From Hyphomonadaceae bacterium BRH_c29 (GTDB lineage Bacteria > Pseudomonadota > Alphaproteobacteria > Caulobacterales > Hyphomonadaceae), in contig LADW01000007.1 of NCBI GenBank assembly GCA_000961695.1, forward strand, positions 1 through 34,124: DNA of 34,124 bases, given 5' to 3'. Below the pieces are notes generated by a model, which was not told where the DNA came from, searched no databases, and saw only the letters and a list, made by a program, of their open reading frames with translations. This document shows positions 8,611 to 16,192 of the stretch, piece after piece (position 1 is the first letter of the stretch; the number at the start of each line of letters is the position of its first letter). Position numbers and translations under genes: made by a program.

Positions 8611-9495
8611 ATGGATGACCTGGACCACAAGTCCACGCCCTGGCTGAATGGTGGCTTCGACATCGAAGGCGTCGTGGCGGCCTTTGCCGTTTTCCTCGGC
8701 GCTCTCCTGCTTGGGTGGCTCTGGGGGCCTTTGTTCTGGCTGGGCTTCGTCGCTTTCGTCGCTGTACTTCTGGCAACCCGCTGGGCAGGCCGCACGCCAC
8801 CCGCCATGGCCAGCGCCATCGTTGCCCCGTGCGACGGTATTGTCGTCTCGGTCACGCGGATGGAAGCTCCGCCCGAATTGCGCATGAATGATGCCAGCGT
8901 CACCCGCGTACGAATCTCGTCCGCGCCGACCTCCACCAATAAGGTCTACACGCCGATTTCCGGCAGTCTCGAACATGTCGCCGTCGAAGCGGGGGATTCC
9001 TCCATCCTCATCGCCATGCGTCCCGATGATGAGGGCATGGCACGCGCGTGGCTCTGCTTTGAAAGCCAGGGCCAGCAGGTCGGCATCCGGCTTGCCTCCG
9101 GCGGTTTTGGTCCGCGTATCGATATCGACATGACCGGCGGCGACATTGCCCGCCTCGGCAAGCCCTGCGGCTCGCGCCGTCTCGGCGGCTGGTGCGATCT
9201 CTACATCCCGGTGGGCGCCGGCCAGCTGATCTGGCCCGGCCAGACCCTTGTCGGCGGTGAAACGGTCATCGGGCGCCTGCGCTCAGACACGGACGAAGCG
9301 GAAGACGTCTTCGAACTCCAGCGCGAAGCCGCCGAAGCCGTCGCCGAAGAGGACCCGTTCGAGCCGGTCATCGAGGAAGAAGAGTCCGACGACCAGTATC
9401 TCTCGCCGGAAGAGACGAACATTTCCGAGGAAGACCCCGCCATTCTCTTCGCCCGCCTCCGCGAAGCCGCAAGAAGAAGCGAAGAAGGCGAGTAG
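8611..9495 (+). CDS. Divergent phosphatidylserine decarboxylase-like protein
   Basis: Related to the PSD-A group of phosphatidylserine decarboxylases, pyruvoyl enzymes that make phosphatidylethanolamine. The 294-residue product has a hydrophobic N-terminal hairpin (about 20-56), IVAPCDGIVVSV (70-81, matching the usual SPADG with Asp75), a PISG motif (115-118), and CGSRRLGGWCDLYIP (186-200), matching the usual FGSRVDVYLP where the Gly-Ser bond is cut to form the pyruvoyl group (Gly187-Ser188). Two departures are visible: the usual DVHVNRAP segment reads STNKVYTP, so the conserved His is Asn110, and about five extra residues follow the GSR. A very acidic tail (about 225-294) is added. The usual partner pssA is not adjacent. 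Family membership is fairly secure; normal activity is doubtful. Confidence 0.75.
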   Translation: MDDLDHKSTPWLNGGFDIEGVVAAFAVFLGALLLGWLWGPLFWLGFVAFVAVLLATRWAGRTPPAMASAIVAPCDGIVVSVTRMEAPPELRMNDASVTRVRISSAPTSTNKVYTPISGSLEHVAVEAGDSSILIAMRPDDEGMARAWLCFESQGQQVGIRLASGGFGPRIDIDMTGGDIARLGKPCGSRRLGGWCDLYIPVGAGQLIWPGQTLVGGETVIGRLRSDTDEAEDVFELQREAAEAVAEEDPFEPVIEEEESDDQYLSPEETNISEEDPAILFARLREAARRSEEGE

Positions 9496-9524
9496 GGGGA
9501 CAGGCGAAGCCGCTCTGAACCCGC

Positions 9525-9722
9525 CTACTCTTCCTCCACCGGGGGCGTGCCCCGGTTCATCCAGGCGAACAGCGGTTTCAGCGGAAAGATCCACACAATC
9601 CCGGCCACGATATAGAAGGGCATCTGCGCCCAGCCCGTGATCTTGTCACCCACCGTCGCGGCCAAAATGGCATAGGCGAAGATATAGACCAGAAGGATCA
9701 GGGCGGTGATTGGCTTGCGCAT
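9525..9722 (-). CDS. DUF2842 small membrane protein
   Basis: A 65-residue protein with two membrane helices (about 6-24 and 34-50) and an acidic C-terminus (PPVEEE). Its size, the spacing of the helices, and the IVAGIVWIFPLKPLFAWM segment match the alphaproteobacterial DUF2842 family, whose function is unknown. It is divergent from ctaA, with 73 bases between the two starts, and convergent with the decarboxylase-like gene. In several alphaproteobacteria DUF2842 genes lie close to heme or ribosomal genes, but no role follows from that. Confidence 0.7.
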   Translation of the reverse strand: MRKPITALILLVYIFAYAILAATVGDKITGWAQMPFYIVAGIVWIFPLKPLFAWMNRGTPPVEEE

Positions 9723-9795
9723 GAAGGCCGTCCTTTTGTGCAGATGCGACGCAAGAGACCCTTGCCGCGCGGAGACCTGACGTCAATTAAAGCGC

Positions 9796-10824
9796 ATGAG
9801 CGAAACCACAATCCCCCCCGCTGCCGCACGCTGGATCCGCCGCTGGCTGATTCTGGTTGGCCTGATGGTCTATGCGATGATCCTGATCGGCGGTGCGACG
9901 CGCCTCACCGATTCCGGCCTGTCGATCACCGAATGGGACCCGATCAAGGGCGCCATCCCGCCCCTCTCCGCCGATGCCTGGGCCGAGGCCTTCGCCAAAT
10001 ACAGGGACACGGCGGAATATCGCTATGTGAACTCGGGCATGTCGTTGGGCGAGTTTCAGCACATTTACTGGTGGGAATGGAGCCATCGCTTCTTCGGCCG
10101 CATGATCGGCCTTGTCGCCGTTCTGGGGATCGCCGTTTTCGCGGTGCGCAGATGGCTGACCCGGCCGCTGCTCCTGCGCCTGATGGGCCTTGTCGTGCTG
10201 GGCGGCCTGCAGGGGGCCATCGGCTGGTGGATGGTCTCCAGCGGCATCGGTGAGACGACCCGCGTGGACGTGGCGCCCTATCGCCTGATGACCCATTTCA
10301 TGCTGGCGCTGCTCATCATCGCCCTCGTGACCTGGCTCTGGCTGGATCTCGGCGACCGGGATCGCCAGCCCGTGGCGCGGGCCGTGCGGGTGACGGCAAA
10401 ACTGATGCTGCTTGCTGTGTTCGTGCAGATGGCTGCCGGCGCGCTGGTGGCCGGGCTGGACGCCGGGCGTACCTATAATGATTGGCCGCTGATGGCAGGC
10501 GAGCTGGTGCCGTCACACTATTTCGAGACCGATCTGGGGATTCGCAGCCTGTTCGAGGGCCGCGCCGCGACTCAGTTCAACCACCGCCTCATCGCCTATG
10601 GACTCTGGGCTGCGAGCCTGATTTCTGCCTGGGCATTCCGGAAAACGGCCTATGGACGCAGTTTCCTCGTCTTTGCCGGGTTGGTCAGCCTGCAGGCCGT
10701 GTGGGGAATCATGACGCTGATGCACGCCGCCCCGATGAACCTGGCGCTGCTGCACCAGGCCATCGGCGTGATCGTGACGCTGGCGGCCGTCCGCCTGTCC
10801 TGGCTGACGGCGCGCCGCGTCTGA
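9796..10824 (+). CDS. ctaA: Heme A synthase (CtaA/Cox15)
   Basis: Inner-membrane monooxygenase that converts heme O to heme A for aa3-type cytochrome oxidase. The 342-residue, eight-helix protein has the family signature IGGATRLTDSGLSITEW (31-47) and the paired heme-ligand histidines expected: His89 and His97 (QHIYWWEWSHRFFGR), His167, His263 (FNHRLIAY) and His320 (LLHQAIGV). The long first loop marks the alphaproteobacterial/mitochondrial type. No ribosome binding site is seen before the ATG: the nearest GGAG ends 21 bases upstream. A possible -35/-10 pair (TTGCCG 9762, AATTAA 9785, 17 apart) would start the RNA at or near the ATG, so the transcript may be leaderless. Confidence 0.96.
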   Translation: MSETTIPPAAARWIRRWLILVGLMVYAMILIGGATRLTDSGLSITEWDPIKGAIPPLSADAWAEAFAKYRDTAEYRYVNSGMSLGEFQHIYWWEWSHRFFGRMIGLVAVLGIAVFAVRRWLTRPLLLRLMGLVVLGGLQGAIGWWMVSSGIGETTRVDVAPYRLMTHFMLALLIIALVTWLWLDLGDRDRQPVARAVRVTAKLMLLAVFVQMAAGALVAGLDAGRTYNDWPLMAGELVPSHYFETDLGIRSLFEGRAATQFNHRLIAYGLWAASLISAWAFRKTAYGRSFLVFAGLVSLQAVWGIMTLMHAAPMNLALLHQAIGVIVTLAAVRLSWLTARRV

Positions 10825-10833
10825 TCTGTCAGC

Positions 10834-11805
10834 CTATTTCGAAGCGGGCAGGGTGATCACACTCGGATCCACGAAGACGACCTGATTCTGACCGGGCTCG
10901 ACCTCACCGGCCAGCGCGATCACGCCGCCCGGATAGCCGCCGGACATCATCGTGCCCATGGCCGCAAGGGCCACAGGCTTGGCCGGGGCGAAGACGCTGA
11001 GCCCGTCGCGAATGCTGACGTCCTGGTTGGTCATGCCGAGATCGGACGAGATTCTGAGGCCGGTATCCGGCTCCAGCGACAGGAGCGCGGAGACATTGCC
11101 GCGGATCAGCGGAGCGACAGCGAAGGCCCGCGGGGAGGCGATCAGCGTGTCATCTGTGTAGACGCAGGAGTGGATCGGGAAGTCGGTGAACGTGGATTCG
11201 CCCCGCTCCCAGCTCAGCTCGCCATTGTTTTCCTTGACCATTCCGGCCTGAAGCACGCGATCATTGGTGCCGGTCCAGAAGGCGAGGCGCATGATACCCT
11301 CTGTTCCGGCCGGGCCGGAGCAGATGCCCGCGACAGACGTTTCGCCGTCGACGGTGAGGTCCACCTGGGCCGGGGCCATCAGGCCGTCCCCATAGACATA
11401 GGCCTTGACCGTGCCATCGCGGGTCACGCCCGGAAAGACGGTCAGGAAGGCCTTGTCGATATAGGTGGATTGGCCCCCGGCCAGCGCCTTGACCCGGAAA
11501 TTGGTCGGCTCGCCGAGGCGTTCGGCTTCCATGTTGAAGAATTGCAGCCCGCCCGTCTCATAAGCGACAGCCAGAATCGCGCTGGAGCCACCGGAAAGAG
11601 CGATTGCGGACACCGGGGCATCCAGTGTACGGGTTGCCCACACCGCCGGAAGCTCCACATCTGCAGTGATTGCAGAAGATTCCGGAGCGGCATCCGGCGC
11701 TTTTTCCGGCTTGCTGCAAGCCGTAACCGCAAAAAGCAGGGTAAGTCCAAGCCCTGCGTTGACAACAGGGGATGTGGCGCTTAAACGCCAGCGCTTGAAT
11801 TCCAT
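10834..11805 (-). CDS. Lipoprotein of unknown function, possibly a beta-propeller
   Basis: A 323-residue protein with a charged N-terminus, a hydrophobic stretch and the lipobox VTAC, so Cys30 would be the lipidated residue; it should sit on the periplasmic side, probably in the outer membrane. The mature part is rich in short beta-like segments, and its beginning ([20 protein letters not shown] then [17 protein letters not shown]) resembles the first blade of phytase-like beta-propellers; this is a weak resemblance by eye. I do not recognise the family. ATG 11805 is chosen over an upstream in-frame start because it gives a proper signal peptide. It is convergent with ctaA (9 bases between stops) and divergent from rplM, with 38 bases between the start codons. 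Confidence 0.75.
   Translation of the reverse strand: MEFKRWRLSATSPVVNAGLGLTLLFAVTACSKPEKAPDAAPESSAITADVELPAVWATRTLDAPVSAIALSGGSSAILAVAYETGGLQFFNMEAERLGEPTNFRVKALAGGQSTYIDKAFLTVFPGVTRDGTVKAYVYGDGLMAPAQVDLTVDGETSVAGICSGPAGTEGIMRLAFWTGTNDRVLQAGMVKENNGELSWERGESTFTDFPIHSCVYTDDTLIASPRAFAVAPLIRGNVSALLSLEPDTGLRISSDLGMTNQDVSIRDGLSVFAPAKPVALAAMGTMMSGGYPGGVIALAGEVEPGQNQVVFVDPSVITLPASK
11759..11787 (+). promoter_or_regulatory. Putative rplM-rpsI promoter inside the divergent lipoprotein gene
   Basis: A perfect -35 hexamer TTGACA (11759-11764) is followed after 17 bases by TAAACG (11782-11787). RNA would start near 11794, about 50 bases before the rplM ATG. The site lies within the signal-peptide codons of the lipoprotein gene on the other strand, because the space between the two starts is too short for a full promoter. 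Prediction only. Confidence 0.45.
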
Positions 11806-11843
11806 TCCATGAACTCCGAAAGCGAGAGGCTCTGAGTAGAGCG

Positions 11844-12308
11844 ATGAAAACCTATAACGCACCCGTGGACGTTGAGAATAAGTGGGTCGTGATCGACGCG
11901 ACTGATGTCGTCGTCGGACGCCTTGCTTCTTACGTCGCCAAGCGCCTTCGCGGCAAGCACCGCCCTGACTTTACCCCGCACATCGATACCGGTGACCATG
12001 TCATTGTGATCAATGCGGAAAAGGCGAAATTCACCGGCAACAAGCTGACTGACAAGATCTATTACCGCCACACCGGTCACCCGGGTGGGATCAAGTCGAC
12101 CACTGCCGGGAAAATCCTTTCCGGCCGCTTCCCGGAGCGCGCCATCGAAATGGCTGTGAAGCGCATGCTGCCGAAAGAAAGCACGCTGGCCCGCAAGCAG
12201 TATTCCAAGCTGCGTGTCTATGCTGGCGCTGAGCATCCGCATGTTGCACAGACCCCCGAGACCGTCGACTTCGCGTCGATGAACCGCAAAAACGTCAAAA
12301 CGGCCTGA
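11844..12308 (+). CDS. rplM: 50S ribosomal protein L13
   Basis: Early-assembling protein of the large ribosomal subunit. The 154-residue product matches L13 throughout: [16 protein letters not shown] near the start, [42 protein letters not shown] and the ending [14 protein letters not shown]. It forms a two-gene operon with rpsI, which starts 5 bases after its stop, as in most bacteria. Confidence 0.99.
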   Translation: MKTYNAPVDVENKWVVIDATDVVVGRLASYVAKRLRGKHRPDFTPHIDTGDHVIVINAEKAKFTGNKLTDKIYYRHTGHPGGIKSTTAGKILSGRFPERAIEMAVKRMLPKESTLARKQYSKLRVYAGAEHPHVAQTPETVDFASMNRKNVKTA

Positions 12309-12313
12309 TAAAT

Positions 12314-12802
12314 ATGACCGATACTGCAAACTCCCTCCAGGATCTCGGCGCTATGGCTGGCGGCTCTGAAGCTGTCGTCGCAACCGAGCTCAAAGTTGAA
12401 CCGAAGATCGACGCACAGGGCCGTTCCTACGGCACCGGCCGCCGCAAGGAGGCCGTCGCACGCGTCTGGATCAAGCCGGGCACCGGCAAGATCACGATCA
12501 ACGGCCGTGACCAGGAGCAATACTTTGCGCGCCCTGTGCTGCGCATGGTGATCGCCCAGCCGCTCATCGAAGCTGGCCGCGACACGGAGTTTGACGTTAT
12601 CGCAACCGTGAAAGGCTCCGGCCTCATGGGCCAGGCTGGCGCTGTGCGTCACGGCATCTCGCGCGCCCTCGTTGCTTACGAGCCGGGCCTGCGCCGCGTG
12701 CTCAAGCCGTTCGGCTTCATGACCCGCGACCCGCGCGTCGTCGAACGCAAGAAGTACGGCAAGGCCAAAGCCCGCCGCAGCTTCCAGTTCTCGAAGCGCT
12801 AA
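12314..12802 (+). CDS. rpsI: 30S ribosomal protein S9
   Basis: Small-subunit protein whose C-terminal tail reaches the P-site tRNA. The 162-residue product has the S9 core from about residue 39 ([20 protein letters not shown]), then [21 protein letters not shown], and the ending RRSFQFSKR with the conserved terminal Lys-Arg. The first 38 residues form an N-terminal extension common in alphaproteobacteria. It is cotranscribed with rplM and followed at once by a strong intrinsic terminator. Confidence 0.99.
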   Translation: MTDTANSLQDLGAMAGGSEAVVATELKVEPKIDAQGRSYGTGRRKEAVARVWIKPGTGKITINGRDQEQYFARPVLRMVIAQPLIEAGRDTEFDVIATVKGSGLMGQAGAVRHGISRALVAYEPGLRRVLKPFGFMTRDPRVVERKKYGKAKARRSFQFSKR

Positions 12803-12827
12803 GCCGCATCCGGTTTATTCTTTTCGG

Positions 12828-12864
12828 GCGGGCGCTTCGGTGACGAAGCGCCCGCTTTTCTTTT
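12828..12864 (+). terminator. Intrinsic terminator of rplM-rpsI
   Basis: A perfect 12-base-pair GC-rich stem (12828-12839 with 12844-12855) closes a GTGA loop and is followed by TTTTCTTTT (12856-12864). It lies 25 bases after the rpsI stop and before argC, so it ends the ribosomal operon and separates argC from it. Confidence 0.93.
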
Positions 12865-12894
12865 GTCTTGCGTTTGAACAGGGACGGAAACGCA

Positions 12895-13830
12895 ATGCTC
12901 CCCAAAGTTTTCATTGATGGCGAGGCTGGCACGACCGGTCTCCAGATTGCTGATCGCCTGCGCACGCGGACCGATCTTGAGCTGATCTCGATCGATCCGG
13001 ACAAGCGCAAGGACATCGACGCCCGCGCGCGCCTGATGAACATGGCCGACGCGGTGATTCTCTGTCTGCCGGATGATGCCGCCCGCCTCGGCGTGTCGCT
13101 GGTGACCAGCCAGAACACGGTCATCATTGATGCCTCTTCGGCGCACAGGACGGCTGCGGGCTGGACCTATGGCTTCCCTGAAATGGACAAGACGCAGCGC
13201 GCCTCGCTACGGGCCACGCGCCGGATTTCCAATCCCGGCTGCTACCCGACCGGCATGATCGCGCTTGTCCGCCCGCTCACCAGCCGCGGCCTGCTGCCGG
13301 CCTCCTGGCCGCTCGCCGTGAACGCGGTGTCTGGCTATTCCGGCGGTGGCAAGGCCATGATCGCCGAGTTCGAAGACGGCGGCACGGCTGACAATCATCG
13401 CATCTATGGCCTGACCCAGAACCACAAGCACATTCCGGAAATGAAGCGCTATGGCCGGCTGGATCATACACCCATGTTCCTGCCGTCTGTCGGGCGGTTC
13501 GCGCAAGGCATGCTGGTCGAGGTGGCCCTGCCGCTCTGGGCGCTGCCGGGCAAGCCGAAACGGGCTGACATGCACGCCGTCATCGCCGCCGCCTATCAGG
13601 GCGAGGCCTTCGTGAAGGTCGCCCCGCTGACTGAGTGCGATGCCGTAACGGGACTTGAACCGGAAGCCTGCAACGGCACCAACCGCTTAGAACTGTACGT
13701 GTTCGGATCAGATGACGAAGTCCGCCTCGTCGCCCGCCTCGACAATCTCGGCAAAGGCGCATCAGGGGCTGCCGTGCAGAATCTGAACATCGCGCTGGGG
13801 CTGGACGAAGGTTCGGGGCTGGAGGCTTAG
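12895..13830 (+). CDS. argC: N-acetyl-gamma-glutamyl-phosphate reductase, short (type 2) form
   Basis: NADPH-dependent third step of arginine synthesis, reducing N-acetylglutamyl phosphate to the semialdehyde. The 311-residue product is the short ArgC form found in many alphaproteobacteria. It starts with the nucleotide-binding stretch KVFIDGEAGTTGLQIADRL and has the catalytic Cys116 in SNPGCYPTG (112-120), then AVSGYSGGGKAM and NHKHIPEM. ATG 12895 begins right at the conserved N-terminus; an upstream start at 12868 would lie against the terminator. The rpsI-argC neighbourhood is common in this class. It converges with phaC, 19 bases apart. Confidence 0.96.
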   Translation: MLPKVFIDGEAGTTGLQIADRLRTRTDLELISIDPDKRKDIDARARLMNMADAVILCLPDDAARLGVSLVTSQNTVIIDASSAHRTAAGWTYGFPEMDKTQRASLRATRRISNPGCYPTGMIALVRPLTSRGLLPASWPLAVNAVSGYSGGGKAMIAEFEDGGTADNHRIYGLTQNHKHIPEMKRYGRLDHTPMFLPSVGRFAQGMLVEVALPLWALPGKPKRADMHAVIAAAYQGEAFVKVAPLTECDAVTGLEPEACNGTNRLELYVFGSDDEVRLVARLDNLGKGASGAAVQNLNIALGLDEGSGLEA

Positions 13831-13849
13831 GCAGCTCTCCGCGCGCGTT

Positions 13850-15682
13850 TTAAACCGGTAGCTTGATGTCCGACAGACGCACTTTGGCGTAAGTGCCCGG
13901 CGCGGCGCCGAGGCCCATGTCTTTGGGCTGTTTCGCGATGACCTTGCGGCCCGATTTCGGGCGCAGCCAGTCCCACCAGGTCGGCCACCAGGAGCCGGGG
14001 ATTTCCTCGGCATTTTCCAGCCATTCGCCACCGGTCGGCTTGAGATCGGGGTTCAGCCAGTGCTGGTATTTTTTCGAATCCGGGTGGTTCACCACGCCGG
14101 CAATATGTCCCGATCCGGACAGAACGAACTTCGTTTCACCGCCAAAGACGAGCGCCGTGCGGTACACGCTCTCGAACGGGCAGATATGGTCGTCCCTGCT
14201 GGCCTGCACCATGACCGGGATCTTGACCTGCTTGAGGTCCACATTGACGCCGAGCACCTCGAAGCTGCCGGTCGAGAGGCGGTTCTCGTCGTAGCAGTCC
14301 TTCAGATAGCGCTGGTGCACCTTGCCCGGAATATTGGTCTGGTCGGCGTTCCAGTAGAGCAGGTCGAACGGGCGGGGCGACTTGCCCAGCATGTATTCGT
14401 CGATGACATAGCGCCAGACCAGATCGATCGGGCGTAGCCAGTTGAAGGTCTCGTACATCATCGAGCCCGGCATGATGCCGCCATTTTCCTCGATGACGCT
14501 GCCGAGATAGCTTCGGCCCGGCCCGTCCGTGAACACTTTCAGGTCGCCGGCGAGTTCAAAGTCTGACTGCGAGGCAAAGAAGGTGGCGGACTTGATTTTG
14601 TCATAGCCGGTCGCCGCCATATGTCCGAGAGCGGAGGACAGCATCGTGCCGCCGATGCAATAGCCGACCGCGTTGACGCCCGTGGCACCGGTTGCCTGCA
14701 TCGCGGCTTCGACGGCCGCATAGGCGCCCTTCTGGACATAGTCGTCCCAGCCGAAATCCTTGGTCACAGCGTCTGCCGAACGCCAGGACACAACGAACAC
14801 CGGCACGCCCTTGTCGACCAGCCAGCGGATCATCGAGTTCTTTTCCTGCAGGTCCAGGATGTAGAACTTGTTGATCCAGGGCGGGAAGATCACCAGCGGG
14901 CGGGAATAGGTTTTTTCCTGCGTCGGGGCGTAGTGGATCAGCTCGATCAAGTCATTGCGGAACACGACCTGGCCGGGCGCTGTGGCGATGTTCTCGCCCA
15001 GCTTGAACGGGGTCTCGTCGGTCTGGCTGATATAGAGCTTGCCGCCGCCTTTCTTGACGTCAGCCCGGGCGAGGCGCAACCCGTTGAGCACGCTCTGGCC
15101 ACCGGATTCGATGAAGGCGCGCAGGGCCGTGGGATTCGAGCCCAGATAATTGGTCGGTGACAGGGTCTCGGTCAGCAGCTGGGTGAAGAATTTCGCGCGC
15201 AGCTGCAGGTTCTCCGACAGGCCCGGCGTGTAGCTGGTGAGATTGTTCATCCAGTTGGAATTGACCTCATAGGCCTTGCGGATGAAGCGGAAGCCCGGAT
15301 TGCTGGCCCATTCAGGGTCTGAGAAGCGCTTGTCGGTTTCCTTTTCCGTCGGGCCGGAGCCGGATAGCGCCTCCATCGACATTTCCTGCCAGAGCTTCAT
15401 CCAACCGGTCATCAGCTCCAGATTTGCCTGAAACATGGCGGCCGGATTGGTGGCTAAGCTCAAGCCGACAGCGCGGAAGGCTTCGCCCACGCGCATCGGG
15501 TCGCCCTGTGAGACTGTGCCCAGCGGGCCGGAGCCCATCATGACGTCAGCCATCAGGCCTTGGGACTCGACATTTGCCAGCGCGAGCGTCGTCATCAGGA
15601 CCTGCATATGCATGGGATCCTGATTCATCATCAGTTCCGCCAGCGGAGCCGGTGCGTCCTTGATTCCGTCTTTACCGCTCAT
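13850..15682 (-). CDS. phaC: Class I poly(3-hydroxyalkanoate) synthase
   Basis: Polymerises (R)-3-hydroxyacyl-CoA, usually 3-hydroxybutyryl-CoA, into storage polyester at granule surfaces. The 610-residue product has the N-terminal PhaC domain with KRFSDPEWASNPGFRF (118-133), then an alpha/beta-hydrolase core with PPWINKFYILDL (267-278), the lipase-like box GYCIGG with catalytic Cys342, the catalytic Asp498 (SRDDHICPF) and His526 (SGSGHIAGVVNHP). The full triad and the length fit class I, which works without PhaE or PhaR subunits. phaA/phaB and phasins are not in the window. It is divergent from the small lipoprotein gene, with 72 AT-richer bases between. Confidence 0.97.
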   Translation of the reverse strand: MSGKDGIKDAPAPLAELMMNQDPMHMQVLMTTLALANVESQGLMADVMMGSGPLGTVSQGDPMRVGEAFRAVGLSLATNPAAMFQANLELMTGWMKLWQEMSMEALSGSGPTEKETDKRFSDPEWASNPGFRFIRKAYEVNSNWMNNLTSYTPGLSENLQLRAKFFTQLLTETLSPTNYLGSNPTALRAFIESGGQSVLNGLRLARADVKKGGGKLYISQTDETPFKLGENIATAPGQVVFRNDLIELIHYAPTQEKTYSRPLVIFPPWINKFYILDLQEKNSMIRWLVDKGVPVFVVSWRSADAVTKDFGWDDYVQKGAYAAVEAAMQATGATGVNAVGYCIGGTMLSSALGHMAATGYDKIKSATFFASQSDFELAGDLKVFTDGPGRSYLGSVIEENGGIMPGSMMYETFNWLRPIDLVWRYVIDEYMLGKSPRPFDLLYWNADQTNIPGKVHQRYLKDCYDENRLSTGSFEVLGVNVDLKQVKIPVMVQASRDDHICPFESVYRTALVFGGETKFVLSGSGHIAGVVNHPDSKKYQHWLNPDLKPTGGEWLENAEEIPGSWWPTWWDWLRPKSGRKVIAKQPKDMGLGAAPGTYAKVRLSDIKLPV

Positions 15683-15754
15683 CCGTCCAAATACTGCCCG
15701 TTTTTACCGTCCTTAACTATGCGCCGGAATATTTGTGATTTAGTGAGTTAAAGC

Positions 15755-16192
15755 ATGAAAAACACGACGATTCCCCTTTTGAGTGTGTCTGTCATCCTGA
15801 TCGCAGGGTGCACGAGCTCATTTTCGCGTGTTCGCGAGGCCGTAAACCAGGCACCAGACTGGTATGATGCGCGCCGTGCAGAGATCCGGGGGGAGGGCTA
15901 TCCTCACCTGAATGAGGTAACAGAACTTACCGGAGACCAGATCCCCGGTAAGACTTTGCCGGCCTCTGCTGCCCGGATTGACATATTACAGGCCTATTTC
16001 GACTCTAATGAGCGAACGGAGCTCCCCGCTGATGTAGCAGGCCAGATGGCCGCGCTACTGACGCGGGTAGAAGCCGGATTCGCGGGCTTGCCCGCGGACC
16101 CCGCATTCCTGACGCAGGCAGAGATCGCCGAGATCGAAGCTGCGTTTAACGTTCCACGAGTTACTGAAGGCCTCAAGGTCAAACGCAAATGA
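15755..16192 (+). CDS. Small lipoprotein of unknown function
   Basis: A 145-residue protein with a signal peptide and lipobox IAGC, placing the lipidated cysteine at position 19. The mature part has an aromatic/charged segment (APDWYDARRAEIRGEGYPHLNEV), a short Pro-rich linker and a helical C-terminal half ending in basic residues. I do not recognise the family. Its stop overlaps the next start (ATGA at 16189-16192), so it is probably translated together with the aminotransferase even though one protein is exported and the other cytoplasmic. Its base composition is slightly lower in GC than its neighbours at the 5' end. Confidence 0.78.
   Translation: MKNTTIPLLSVSVILIAGCTSSFSRVREAVNQAPDWYDARRAEIRGEGYPHLNEVTELTGDQIPGKTLPASAARIDILQAYFDSNERTELPADVAGQMAALLTRVEAGFAGLPADPAFLTQAEIAEIEAAFNVPRVTEGLKVKRK

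Noticed and set aside
9490..9530. Inverted repeat GAGTAGG ... CCTACTC between the convergent decarboxylase-like and DUF2842 genes, as a two-way terminator
   Set aside because: The arms are mainly the two GAG-TAG gene ends, the loop is 27 bases and there is no T-run on either side, so it is probably coincidence.
15713..15751. TTAACT ... AGTTAA arms between phaC and the small lipoprotein gene as an operator
   Set aside because: Six-base arms 27 bases apart in an AT-rich gap are expected by chance; no second copy was seen.
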